The notes beneath the pieces are model-generated. The model ran no database searches. It was not told where the DNA came from and saw only the letters and a program-made list of their open reading frames with translations. This document shows, one piece after another, positions 44,947 to 52,306 of a stretch of DNA of 64,000 nucleotides. The DNA is taken from positions 120,689 through 184,688 of the forward strand of contig JBOGKM010000109.1 in assembly GCA_050747745.1 (NCBI GenBank), in the 5' to 3' direction. The DNA comes from SCQP01 sp050747745 (GTDB lineage: Bacteria; Acidobacteriota; Terriglobia; Terriglobales; SCQP01). How positions within the stretch are numbered: the stretch's first letter is position 1; every line of letters begins with the position of its first letter. The translations under genes and the position numbers were made by a program.

Positions 44947-45395
44947 ACTTCAGCGCCTCCATGCGCCGCCTGTTGCATTTGCGCCGCAGCCTGGAACGCC
45001 AGGAAGAGATGAAACTGTCGCTCGCTGCCTCCCGTCTGCACGCCGTCGAAGCCGAGCAGGCGCAGCAACAGCGCCAGGCGCGGGGCGAGATGGAGGCGCT
45101 GCGCCGCCAGTTGCACCAGCAGGTGAGCGGCGCCGAGCTGCAGACCGCGGCCCTGCGCCAGCAGGTCGAGCAGGAGCGTGCTCAGCGTCTGCGCCTCCAC
45201 CAGGCTACGCTGCAAGCCGAACAGATCCGGCAACGCGAAGTTCTGCTGCACCGCACCCAGGAGCGCGAGACCCTGGACACTTTGCAGTCCCAGGCGATAC
45301 AGGAGCAGCGCCGCCAGCGCCTGCGTCGCGACCAGGCTCAACTGGACGAGATGTATTTATTGCATCCTGACCGCCGCCCGCGCCCACGGGATTAA
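44943..45395 (+). CDS. fliJ: Flagellar export protein FliJ
   Basis: 150 aa, ATGA overlap with fliI. Almost entirely one long coiled coil rich in Gln, Arg, Glu and Leu (RRLLHLRRSLERQEEMKLS, QTAALRQQVEQERAQRLR), matching the two-helix hairpin of FliJ, which sits inside the FliI hexamer. Named from the pattern plus its place after fliI. Confidence 0.88.
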   Translation: MNFSASMRRLLHLRRSLERQEEMKLSLAASRLHAVEAEQAQQQRQARGEMEALRRQLHQQVSGAELQTAALRQQVEQERAQRLRLHQATLQAEQIRQREVLLHRTQERETLDTLQSQAIQEQRRQRLRRDQAQLDEMYLLHPDRRPRPRD

Positions 45396-45416
45396 AAACC
45401 TCTTACCTGCCCAGGT

Positions 45417-46847
45417 TTGGCCCTCGGCGTGCTCTTTGCCTCGGTGATGGCCGTCTCTGCCATGCCCGCGTCCGCAATCGCCGCCTCCTCGGCCCAGGCG
45501 CCCGCTTCTTCTTCCGCTGCTTCCGCCGCGCCGCCCGCCAGCGGGTTTGATCGCCATTTACATCAGGCCTTGGCTCAGCCCGCCGCGCCGGCTAAAACCG
45601 CAAGCGCGCCGGACCAGGCGCCGGCCAAGTCTCGCCGGCCCCAGGGCAACGCCAAACCGGCGGGACCGGCCGCACCCCCTCCCTCGCCCCCGGTCGCCGC
45701 GCTGGTACCCACGGCCGTCCCGCCCCAGGCCCCACCGTCTGTTCCTTCCGGCTCCAGTTCCCAGAATCCCGGTTCTGCCGCCCAGATTTCCCTTCTTGAG
45801 CTGTCCGCTACGCTTTCGGCGTCTCCCGCGCCCCGCGCAGCGGCTGCATCCGCCGCCTTACCCGCAAAGGCCGCGGATTGCGCGGACGATGCCGCGCCTG
45901 CCAACTCGCAGGCGGCGGCATCGTCCGCTTCTTTGACTTCAGCTTCCTCCGCATCGGCTTCCTCCGCATCGGCTGTGCTCCCGCTTCCGGCCCCCCTGCC
46001 CGCCGCTGCCGCCTCTGCTCCCGCTCCCGCGCCTGCCAGCACCTCGGCCGCACCCCCCAACTCACCCCCGGGCGTCTCCAAGTCTGCGCCCTCCGCCATC
46101 CTGTCAGCTGGAAACAGTTCCCTCGGCGCGGCTCCGGACCAAGGCGGTGCGGCTGGCGGCCAGGGGAATCCCAATCCCGCTTTCTCTGGCGCCACCTCCG
46201 CCCCTGGCGCGCCGGCATCCCCATCGCTGGCTCCCGCACTCGCGGCCGGCAAGGGGTCACCAACCGCTTCCCGGCCTCTAACCGCTGCCCCCGTCGCTGC
46301 GGTGCCCAGCTCCAGTCCCGCTTCCATCGCCCCCGCGCCGGCTGCGGCTTTGGCCAGTGTGCCGTCGGCTGCTCCGCCCGCACCCTCACCCACACCCACA
46401 GCCCCGCCCACGCCGGCATCCACCCCGGCCCCGCTGCCCGGCTGGCAGACCGCATCCGCCCAGGCCGCGCTCGGCGCTCAGGCCAATCGCGGTGTGAATG
46501 TCGCAGTCCAGACGGAGGCGCTAGGCACGGTGCAACTGCACGCCACCATGCAAAACAATCTCTTCGGCGCCACCTTGACCGTGGACCGCAGCGATACCCA
46601 GCACTTTCTCAGCGCTCAGCTCCCCGCCCTGGTCCAAACCCTTTCCGCCAAACAGGTGCAAGTCAGCAGCTTGCAATTGCAGCAGCAAGCCGGCGGCGGC
46701 CAGAACGAAGCCTTTCAAAATCCCCAGCAACAGCCCCAAGCGCGCCCCTCGCCTCTGCCCCCGGCGGTGGCCGCGCCTGCCGCCGCCGCGTCCGCGCCCG
46801 AGTTGCTTCCCCTGTCCCGAGGTGCGCACCTCAACCTGCGCGCCTGA
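45417..46847 (+). CDS. fliK: Flagellar hook-length control protein FliK
   Basis: About 470 aa. The first 350 residues are low-complexity Ala/Pro/Ser sequence, as in the ruler part of FliK. The C-terminal domain (about 360-440; VNVAVQTEALGTVQLHATMQ, QHFLSAQLPALVQTLSAKQV) is the Flg_hook fold that switches export specificity, followed by a Gln-rich tail. The start is unclear: TTG 45417 opens the frame, and ATG 45447 is an alternative; neither has a strong ribosome site. The secreted ruler measures hook length with FlhB. Confidence 0.85.
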   Translation: MALGVLFASVMAVSAMPASAIAASSAQAPASSSAASAAPPASGFDRHLHQALAQPAAPAKTASAPDQAPAKSRRPQGNAKPAGPAAPPPSPPVAALVPTAVPPQAPPSVPSGSSSQNPGSAAQISLLELSATLSASPAPRAAAASAALPAKAADCADDAAPANSQAAASSASLTSASSASASSASAVLPLPAPLPAAAASAPAPAPASTSAAPPNSPPGVSKSAPSAILSAGNSSLGAAPDQGGAAGGQGNPNPAFSGATSAPGAPASPSLAPALAAGKGSPTASRPLTAAPVAAVPSSSPASIAPAPAAALASVPSAAPPAPSPTPTAPPTPASTPAPLPGWQTASAQAALGAQANRGVNVAVQTEALGTVQLHATMQNNLFGATLTVDRSDTQHFLSAQLPALVQTLSAKQVQVSSLQLQQQAGGGQNEAFQNPQQQPQARPSPLPPAVAAPAAAASAPELLPLSRGAHLNLRA

Positions 46848-46870
46848 CCGCCATCCCAGGAGGTTTTCCC

Positions 46871-47149
46871 ATGCAAGCCATCCAAAACGCCGCCGCCACC
46901 AATACGCCCGCGCCGTTGAGCAGCGCCGTGCCCGCCAACGAACAGATCAACACCACGGATTTCATGTCCATGCTCACCGCCGAGCTGCAGAACCAGGATC
47001 CGACCAATCCCCTCGATCCCAGTCAGTTTGTTTCCCAATTGGTCCAGTTGAACAGCCTGGAACAGTTGGCCTCCATCAATCAGGAGCTGGCGCCTTCCTC
47101 TAGCCCCAGCCCCAGCAGCGCGGGCGCGCCTGTGCCCGCACAATCGTAA
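46871..47149 (+). CDS. flgD: Flagellar hook assembly protein FlgD, minimal form
   Basis: 92 aa from ATG 46871, with AGGAGG 7 bases upstream. It keeps the conserved N-terminal scaffold region: FMSMLTAELQNQDPTNPLDP and FVSQLVQLNSLEQLASI. It then ends in a Ser/Pro tail. The C-terminal FnIII/Tudor-like domains of E. coli FlgD (231 aa) are absent. The hook cap function should depend on the region that is kept. Its stop overlaps the ribosome site of flgE. Confidence 0.92.
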   Translation: MQAIQNAAATNTPAPLSSAVPANEQINTTDFMSMLTAELQNQDPTNPLDPSQFVSQLVQLNSLEQLASINQELAPSSSPSPSSAGAPVPAQS

Positions 47150-47159
47150 AGGAGCTACC

Positions 47160-48401
47160 ATGTCTTCTTTTTCCGTCCCGCTTTCCGGATTGGACGCCAG
47201 CTCGCAGCAGATGTCGCAGATTTCCAACAATCTCGCCAACCTCAACACGCCTGGTTTCAAGTCCTCGAGCTCCGAATTCACCACCCTCTATTACCAGACC
47301 CTGGGCGATTCCGGCGACGGCGATCCCATGCAGGTCGGGACCGGCACCCAGGTGGGATCTGTTTCCATGGATCTAACCGATGGCGCGGTCCAATCCACCG
47401 GGATTGACTCCAACATGGCCATCCAGGGAAACGGCATGTTCGTGGTCAGCAACAATGGTCAGCAGATGTTCACCCGAGCTGGCGACTTCGTGGTGGGTGG
47501 CAACGGTCTGCTGCTGGCTCCCGATGGCAGCGAAGTGCAAGGCTACCAGGCGGTCGACGGGGTCATCAACCCCAGCGCGCCGATGGGCAGTTTGCAGCTC
47601 GGTAGTACTACTAGCAACCCGCCGCAAGCCACCGCCAATATGTCCATGGCCCTGAACCTGGACAGCCAGACGGCCGTCGGCGGCACATTTTCGCAACCCG
47701 TTCAGATCTACGACTCGCTCGGCGGCACCAACACCCTGACCGCGACCTTCACCAAAACCGGCACCAACGCCTGGAGCTACGCGGTGACCCTTCCGGGGGC
47801 CGCCACGGGCGCCGGTTCGCCCACCACCTTGGCGAGCGGCAATCTCAGCTTTGACACCAACGGCAACCTCCTCAGTTCCACGCCGCAGACGGTGGCGCTG
47901 ACCTCCGGTGCGCTCGCCGACGGTGCCGCGCCTCTCAATATTGCCTGGCAATTGTTCAGCTCTCAAGGCAGCTCGCTGCTCACTCAGGTCGCCGCCACGT
48001 CGGCGCCCCTGGCCACCACCCAGGACGGCGTGGCCAGCGGCAATCTGGTAGGCTTCAATATCGGCTCCAACGGCACGATCATGGGCTCGTTCACCAACGG
48101 CCAAACCGAAACCTTGGGCCAGGTCGTGCTGGCTACGTTTGCTAATACGCAGGGCCTGCAGGCCACCAGCAACAACAACTTCATCGCCACTGCGGCCTCC
48201 GGCTTGCCCGCCATTGGCGCCGCCGGCAGCGGCAGCAGCGGCACCGTGCAGGGCGGCTCCATTGAGGATTCCAACGTGGACATCGCCGGCCAGATGGCCG
48301 ATTTGATTCAAGCCCAACAGAGCTACGAGGCGAGCGCCAAGGCCGTGACCACCCTCAATACCATCGTGCAGGACACCCTGAACATGACCAGCGGCGCCTA
48401 A
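47160..48401 (+). CDS. flgE: Flagellar hook protein FlgE
   Basis: 413 aa from ATG 47160 with AAAGGAG 5 bases upstream. N-terminal SGLDASSQQMSQISNNLANLNTPGFK and C-terminal VDIAGQMADLIQAQQSYEASAK helices form the D0 core. The middle has hook features such as GNGMFVVSNNGQQMFTRAGDF and FSQPVQIYDSLGGTNTLTATF. It polymerises into the hook under the FlgD cap. Last gene before a strong terminator. Confidence 0.96.
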   Translation: MSSFSVPLSGLDASSQQMSQISNNLANLNTPGFKSSSSEFTTLYYQTLGDSGDGDPMQVGTGTQVGSVSMDLTDGAVQSTGIDSNMAIQGNGMFVVSNNGQQMFTRAGDFVVGGNGLLLAPDGSEVQGYQAVDGVINPSAPMGSLQLGSTTSNPPQATANMSMALNLDSQTAVGGTFSQPVQIYDSLGGTNTLTATFTKTGTNAWSYAVTLPGAATGAGSPTTLASGNLSFDTNGNLLSSTPQTVALTSGALADGAAPLNIAWQLFSSQGSSLLTQVAATSAPLATTQDGVASGNLVGFNIGSNGTIMGSFTNGQTETLGQVVLATFANTQGLQATSNNNFIATAASGLPAIGAAGSGSSGTVQGGSIEDSNVDIAGQMADLIQAQQSYEASAKAVTTLNTIVQDTLNMTSGA

Positions 48402-48419
48402 GAAATTTCCTTTCTCTGC

Positions 48420-48456
48420 GAGGGCGGGCCGCCTGCGCGCGGCCCGCCCTCTTTGT
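48420..48456 (+). terminator. Rho-independent terminator after flgE
   Basis: A perfect 10-bp stem (AGGGCGGGCC / GGCCCGCCCT) with a GC-rich loop, followed by CTTTGTGTT, starting about 20 bases after the flgE stop. It separates the flgB-flgE unit from the fliL-flhB unit. Confidence 0.8.
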
Positions 48457-48479
48457 GTTAGGGCTTCCTTACCTGCGCG

Positions 48480-48495
48480 TGGCGAGCCAATTGCA
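48480..48495 (+). promoter_or_regulatory. Sigma-54 type -24/-12 promoter before fliL
   Basis: TGGCGAGCCAATTGCA matches TGGCAC-N5-TTGCA with the GG and GC pairs exactly 10 bases apart and a two-base mismatch (GA for AC). It lies between the terminator and fliL. The expected start site falls next to the fliL ATG, so the transcript could be nearly leaderless. Two sigma-54 activators are encoded nearby. Confidence 0.5.
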
Positions 48496-48506
48496 TACCT
48501 TGAGTT

Positions 48507-48923
48507 ATGCAATCCCGTCATCAGCCCGCTTGGGCGCTGCTGCTGCTGCTGGTCCCGCTGTTGGGCGGCTGCAGCCTGCTCCATCACGGCAGCAAAAAGG
48601 TGCAAGCCGCCGCCGCCCTGCCGCTGCGCGTCATCAAGCTCGATAGCAACGTCTACAATCTTGCCGACACCGCCGCGCCCGCTTACTTGCGTCTGGGTAT
48701 TTCGCTGGCCGTAACCAATCCCGACGAGAAAACCGACAGCACCACCACCTCCGTCGCCCGCGATACGCTGGTCGATCTGGTCACCAATGAAACCTCGGCG
48801 GCTTTGCTGACCGCCGCCGGTAAGGCCGCTCTTAAAAAAGCCCTGCTCGCCGCCCTGCAGCAGCGCTTGCCCGCAGCGGGCGTTCGCCAAGTCTATTTCG
48901 ATCAGTTCCTCATCCAGCCCTAA
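48507..48923 (+). CDS. fliL: FliL-like flagellar protein with lipobox-type N-terminus
   Basis: 138 aa. Identified by the region LRVIKLDSNVYNLADTAAPAYLRLGISLAV, the RDTLVDLVTNETSAALLTAAGK stretch and the end VRQVYFDQFLIQ, all FliL features. Instead of a plain transmembrane anchor it has a short hydrophobic segment ending LLGGCS (Cys22), which reads as a lipoprotein signal. FliL sits around the stator and supports torque. It is the first gene of the second flagellar unit; the gap to flgE holds the terminator and a sigma-54-type promoter. Confidence 0.85.
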   Translation: MQSRHQPAWALLLLLVPLLGGCSLLHHGSKKVQAAAALPLRVIKLDSNVYNLADTAAPAYLRLGISLAVTNPDEKTDSTTTSVARDTLVDLVTNETSAALLTAAGKAALKKALLAALQQRLPAAGVRQVYFDQFLIQP

Positions 48924-48929
48924 CCCGCC

Positions 48930-49244
48930 ATGGCTACCGCCGCCCCTGCTGTTCCGCCTCCTCCGGCCCCCGCGCCTGCCGCCGCGCCCGCACCTCCGCC
49001 GCCCGCCGCGCCCGCCGATCGCTGGCAGGCTCTGCAATGGCTCCACTGCACCATTGCCGTGGAATTGTCGGTTCCCCATTTCACCGTCGGTGATGTGCTG
49101 CGCTTGGCTCCCCAATCCGTGGTTGAGACGTCCTGGCAGCAGAATGCCGATGTTCCCGTCCGCGCCAATAGACGCCTGCTGGCCTGGGCCGAGTTTGAAG
49201 GCGTCGATGAAAAGCTGGCCGTGCGCATCACCCGTCTGGCCTGA
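48930..49244 (+). CDS. fliN: Flagellar motor switch protein FliN
   Basis: 104 aa. Pro/Ala N-terminal tail of about 35 residues, then the SpoA/C-ring domain (CTIAVELSVPHFTVGDVLRL, NADVPVRANRRLLAWAEFE, KLAVRITRL). Usually fliM lies just upstream, but here fliN follows fliL by 6 bases. Forms the lower C-ring and docks the FliH-FliI complex. Confidence 0.88.
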   Translation: MATAAPAVPPPPAPAPAAAPAPPPPAAPADRWQALQWLHCTIAVELSVPHFTVGDVLRLAPQSVVETSWQQNADVPVRANRRLLAWAEFEGVDEKLAVRITRLA

Positions 49245-49248
49245 CCCC

Positions 49249-49512
49249 ATGGCCCTTTCCACCCCCACCTTGCATGCCTGGGATCTGAAGCGCTGGCTGA
49301 CGCGCCCGCACGGCCGCCGTCAGCGCCGCCTCCGCCTTATCGAGACGCTGGCCCTGGGCGAGCGCCGCTTCGTCGGCCTGCTCGCCGTCGACGGCCGCGA
49401 GCTGCTCATCGGCGCCACCCCCCATTCCCTCACCCTGCTGGATGATCTCAGCGCCGCTGCCCTGGACGACTTTGTCCCTGCCGCCGCCCACTCCGGCCGG
49501 GAGGTGCAGTGA
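49249..49512 (+). CDS. fliO: FliO-like flagellar biosynthesis protein
   Basis: 87 aa from ATG 49249. Position between fliN and fliP, and the segment RRLRLIETLALGERRFVGLLAVDGRELLIGATPHSLTLLDDL, match the cytoplasmic domain of FliO. The transmembrane helix normal for FliO is missing; the N-terminus is polar and basic. FliO helps assemble the FliP ring. The stop overlaps fliP as GTGA. Confidence 0.8.
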   Translation: MALSTPTLHAWDLKRWLTRPHGRRQRRLRLIETLALGERRFVGLLAVDGRELLIGATPHSLTLLDDLSAAALDDFVPAAAHSGREVQ

Positions 49513-50189
49513 TCGCCCCTGCCATGCTCTTCGCCCAGGCGCCCGCTCTGCGCCTGCCCGGTAACCAGGATCTGTCCTGGACGATCGTCGTCATTCTCAC
49601 CCTGGTCACGCTGATTCCCGCCATTTTGATCTCCATGACGCCGTTCGTGCGCCTGCTGGTGGTCTTTCATTTCCTGCGCGAGGCTCTGGGCACCACCTCC
49701 GCGCCCAGCAATCAAATCCTCATCGGGCTCTCCCTGTTTCTCACCTACTTCATCATGCAGCCCGTGGGCGCGGCCATCTATCAAAAGGCCGTGGTGCCCT
49801 ATAACGACGGCCGCATCTCCATCATGCAAGCGCTGGACCGCTCCAGCGCTCCGGTGAAGGATTTCATGCTCCATTTCGCGCGCGAAAAGGATCTCGCCCT
49901 CTTCACTGCCGCCGCCAAAATGCACCGGCCCCAAAACGCCACCGCTCTGCCCATGCGCGTGGTCATCCCCGCCTACATCGTCTCCGAGCTGGAGACCGGC
50001 TTCCAGATCGGCGTGGTCCTCTACCTGCCCTTCATGGCCATTGACATGATCGTGGCCTCCATCACCACCGCCGTGGGCATGCTGCAGTTGCCGCCGACGG
50101 TGATCTCGACGCCGCTGAAAATCCTGGTCTTTGTCGCCGCCGGCGGTTGGCATCTGCTGGTGGGCTCGCTGCTGCATAGCTTTGCCTGA
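49509..50189 (+). CDS. fliP: Flagellar export gate protein FliP
   Basis: 226 aa from GTG 49509. Strong family motifs: SMTPFVRLLVVFHFLREALGT, PSNQILIGLSLFLT, PAYIVSELETGFQIGVVLYLPF and IDMIVASITTAVGM. Transmembrane helices at about 25-45, 70-90, 165-185 and 195-220. FliP forms the pentameric export gate with FliR and FliQ. The N-terminal leader is short. Confidence 0.96.
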   Translation: MIAPAMLFAQAPALRLPGNQDLSWTIVVILTLVTLIPAILISMTPFVRLLVVFHFLREALGTTSAPSNQILIGLSLFLTYFIMQPVGAAIYQKAVVPYNDGRISIMQALDRSSAPVKDFMLHFAREKDLALFTAAAKMHRPQNATALPMRVVIPAYIVSELETGFQIGVVLYLPFMAIDMIVASITTAVGMLQLPPTVISTPLKILVFVAAGGWHLLVGSLLHSFA

Positions 50190-50194
50190 CCGCG

Positions 50195-50464
50195 ATGGGA
50201 CCCGATCAAGCCATTCAGCTGGCTCGCAAAACCCTGGAGATCACCCTGGTGATCTGCGGCCCCATCCTGGTCTTTGCCACCATCATCGGGCTGGTGGTGA
50301 GCATCCTGCAGGTGGTGACCTCCATCCAGGACACCACCGTCTCCACCGTCCCGCGCCTGGCGGCGGTCGCCATCAGCGCTTTCTTTCTCGCCCCCTGGAT
50401 GTTCCGCGAGATGGTCACCTTCACCGTCCGCCTCCTGGCGGATTTTCATCCCTATCTGCACTAG
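50195..50464 (+). CDS. fliQ: Flagellar export gate protein FliQ
   Basis: 89 aa with two transmembrane helices (LEITLVICGPILVFATIIGLVVSILQ and VPRLAAVAISAFFLAPWM). The SIQDTTVSTVPRLAAV loop is the family signature. Five bases after fliP. Subunit of the FliPQR export gate. Confidence 0.95.
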   Translation: MGPDQAIQLARKTLEITLVICGPILVFATIIGLVVSILQVVTSIQDTTVSTVPRLAAVAISAFFLAPWMFREMVTFTVRLLADFHPYLH

Positions 50465-50476
50465 GACTCCCGCCCG

Positions 50477-51247
50477 GTGTCCATACCCACCCAGTGGATT
50501 GTGTATGTGGTGCCGGCGCTGCTGATCGCCTGCCGCATGAGCGGGCTGCTGGTTTCCGCCCCGTTCTATGGCGATCTGTCCGTGCCCCCGCGCGTCAAAG
50601 CGGCGCTGGTGGTGGCCCTGACCGCGGTGCTGCTGCCCGTCACCGCCCCGCATCTACCCTCCCGCCCCCTGCTGGATTGGCTTGGCGACGGATTGTCGCA
50701 GATCGTCATCGGTGCCTTTCTGGGATTGGCGGTGCAGGTGGTCTTCGAGGGCGTGATACTGGCGGGCGAAGTCGCCAGCTTTCAGATGGGCCTCAGCGTC
50801 GAAACCTCCTTTGATCCCGCCACCGGCGCCAACAGCACCGTGCTCTCCACCTTCCATCGCCTGGTGGTGCTCTACGTTTTTCTGGCCATGGGCGTCCACC
50901 GTTGGATTCTGCTCGCCCTGCTGTCCAGTTTCGCCAAGTTGCCGCTGGGGGTCAGCCTTGCCGCCCTCACCGGCCGGCAGCTCCTGCATTTCGCCGGCAA
51001 CATGTGGGTCTGGGGCCTGGAGATGGTCTTGCCCATTCTCATCGCCACCCTCTTGATTGATGTCACCCTCGCCTTTTTCGCCAAGGTCGCACCGCAGTTG
51101 CCGGTCATGTTCGTGGGTATTCCGGTCAAGGCGCTGATCGGCTATGCCGTGCTGCTGGCGGCGGTGCGTTTTTGGCCGGAAATGGTCGGCCCCCAGTTCC
51201 AGGGCGCGCTCAGCTTTTTCCTCCAGCACGCCCATCCCATGGGTTAG
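50477..51247 (+). CDS. fliR: Flagellar export gate protein FliR
   Basis: 256 aa from GTG 50477, with about six hydrophobic helices. Family-like segments include RMSGLLVSAPFYGDLSVPPRVKAALVVAL, LGLAVQVVFEGVILAGEVASFQMGLS, VLYVFLAMGVHRWILLALLSSF and a C-terminal LPVMFVGIPVKALIGYAVLL. Completes the FliPQR gate with one copy per complex. Confidence 0.95.
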   Translation: MSIPTQWIVYVVPALLIACRMSGLLVSAPFYGDLSVPPRVKAALVVALTAVLLPVTAPHLPSRPLLDWLGDGLSQIVIGAFLGLAVQVVFEGVILAGEVASFQMGLSVETSFDPATGANSTVLSTFHRLVVLYVFLAMGVHRWILLALLSSFAKLPLGVSLAALTGRQLLHFAGNMWVWGLEMVLPILIATLLIDVTLAFFAKVAPQLPVMFVGIPVKALIGYAVLLAAVRFWPEMVGPQFQGALSFFLQHAHPMG

Positions 51248-51249
51248 CC

Positions 51250-52299
51250 ATGGCCAACTCGGAAAAAACCGAACCCGGAACTCCGCACCGCCGCGAGGAA
51301 GCCCGTAAAGAGGGCCAAATCGCCCGCAGCAAAGATCTGCCCGGCGCCGTCGGTCTGCTGGCCGCCATTGCCGTCATGGCCTGGTTCTCCTCCGGCGCTC
51401 TGACGCAGTGGCGCGCTCTTTATTCCCAGCTGCTCGACCAGGCCATCCAGCCCGGCGTGCATATTGGCCTCGATCAGTTCCGTGCGACATTTCTGCTGGC
51501 CTTCGAATGGAGTGCCGCCATCGGCGCTGCCGCCTGGGTGTGCGGCGGCGTGGTGGCTTTTCAGGGAGGGTTCGTCATCGCTCCCAAGGCGCTGCTCAAG
51601 TTCAATCGCCTGCTGCCCATCGACAATCTTAAAAATCTGGTCTCTGCCTCCAATATCAGCCGCACCGCCAAGTCCATCGTTCCTGCCGGGGTGATGGCCT
51701 ACTTCACCTGGAGCGTGCTGGCGGGCAACTGGCAACAGATGGTCCATGCCGGCAGCATGAGCGTCTCCGCCGCTCTGGCCTGGATGATGAGCCTGATCAT
51801 GGCCATGGCCTGGCGCGGCGGCTTCGTCCTGTTGCTCTGGTCGGGCGTGGATTACGTGCTGCAGCGCCACGCCCACGAGAAGTCCCTGAAAATGACCAAG
51901 CAGGAGGTCAAGGACGACACCAAGGAGACCCAGGGCAGTCCCGAAACCCGCGGCCGCATCCGCCGCATCCGCGTCCAGATGCACCGCCGCCGCATGATGC
52001 AGCAGGTGCCGCTCGCCACCGTGGTGATCACCAACCCCACCGAATTTGCCGTCGCCCTGCGCTACGATGCCGCCCTCATGGCCGCTCCCGTGGTCGTCGC
52101 CAAGGGCCGCTATCTCATCGCTGCCCGCATCCGCGCTCTCGCCGTCCGCCACGGAGTGCCCATCGTCGAGGATCGCCCCCTCGCCCGCGCTCTCTACGGT
52201 TACGTCGATATCGGCTCGCCCATCCCCGGCCGCCTCTACGCCGCCGTCGCCGAGGTGCTCGCCTTCCTGCACCGCCAATCCCGCTGGCGCGCCGGCTAA
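51250..52299 (+). CDS. flhB: Flagellar export switch protein FlhB
   Basis: 349 aa from ATG 51250 (MANSEKTEPGTPHRREEARKEG). Four transmembrane helices, then the cytoplasmic domain starting KMTKQEVKDDTKETQGSPE. The self-cleavage site is Asn262-Pro263-Thr264-Glu265 in VVITNPTEFAVALRY, where nearly all FlhB proteins have NPTH. The Asn-Pro bond used for cleavage is present, but the histidine is replaced. FlhB switches export from hook to filament substrates with FliK. Last flagellar gene in the window. Confidence 0.95.
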   Translation: MANSEKTEPGTPHRREEARKEGQIARSKDLPGAVGLLAAIAVMAWFSSGALTQWRALYSQLLDQAIQPGVHIGLDQFRATFLLAFEWSAAIGAAAWVCGGVVAFQGGFVIAPKALLKFNRLLPIDNLKNLVSASNISRTAKSIVPAGVMAYFTWSVLAGNWQQMVHAGSMSVSAALAWMMSLIMAMAWRGGFVLLLWSGVDYVLQRHAHEKSLKMTKQEVKDDTKETQGSPETRGRIRRIRVQMHRRRMMQQVPLATVVITNPTEFAVALRYDAALMAAPVVVAKGRYLIAARIRALAVRHGVPIVEDRPLARALYGYVDIGSPIPGRLYAAVAEVLAFLHRQSRWRAG

Positions 52300-52306
52300 A
52301 GCCGTC

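Noticed and set aside
45417..46470. Low-complexity Ala/Pro/Ser sequence in fliK taken as a repeat or a non-coding region
   Set aside because: The frame stays open into a proper Flg_hook domain, and such composition is usual for the FliK ruler segment.
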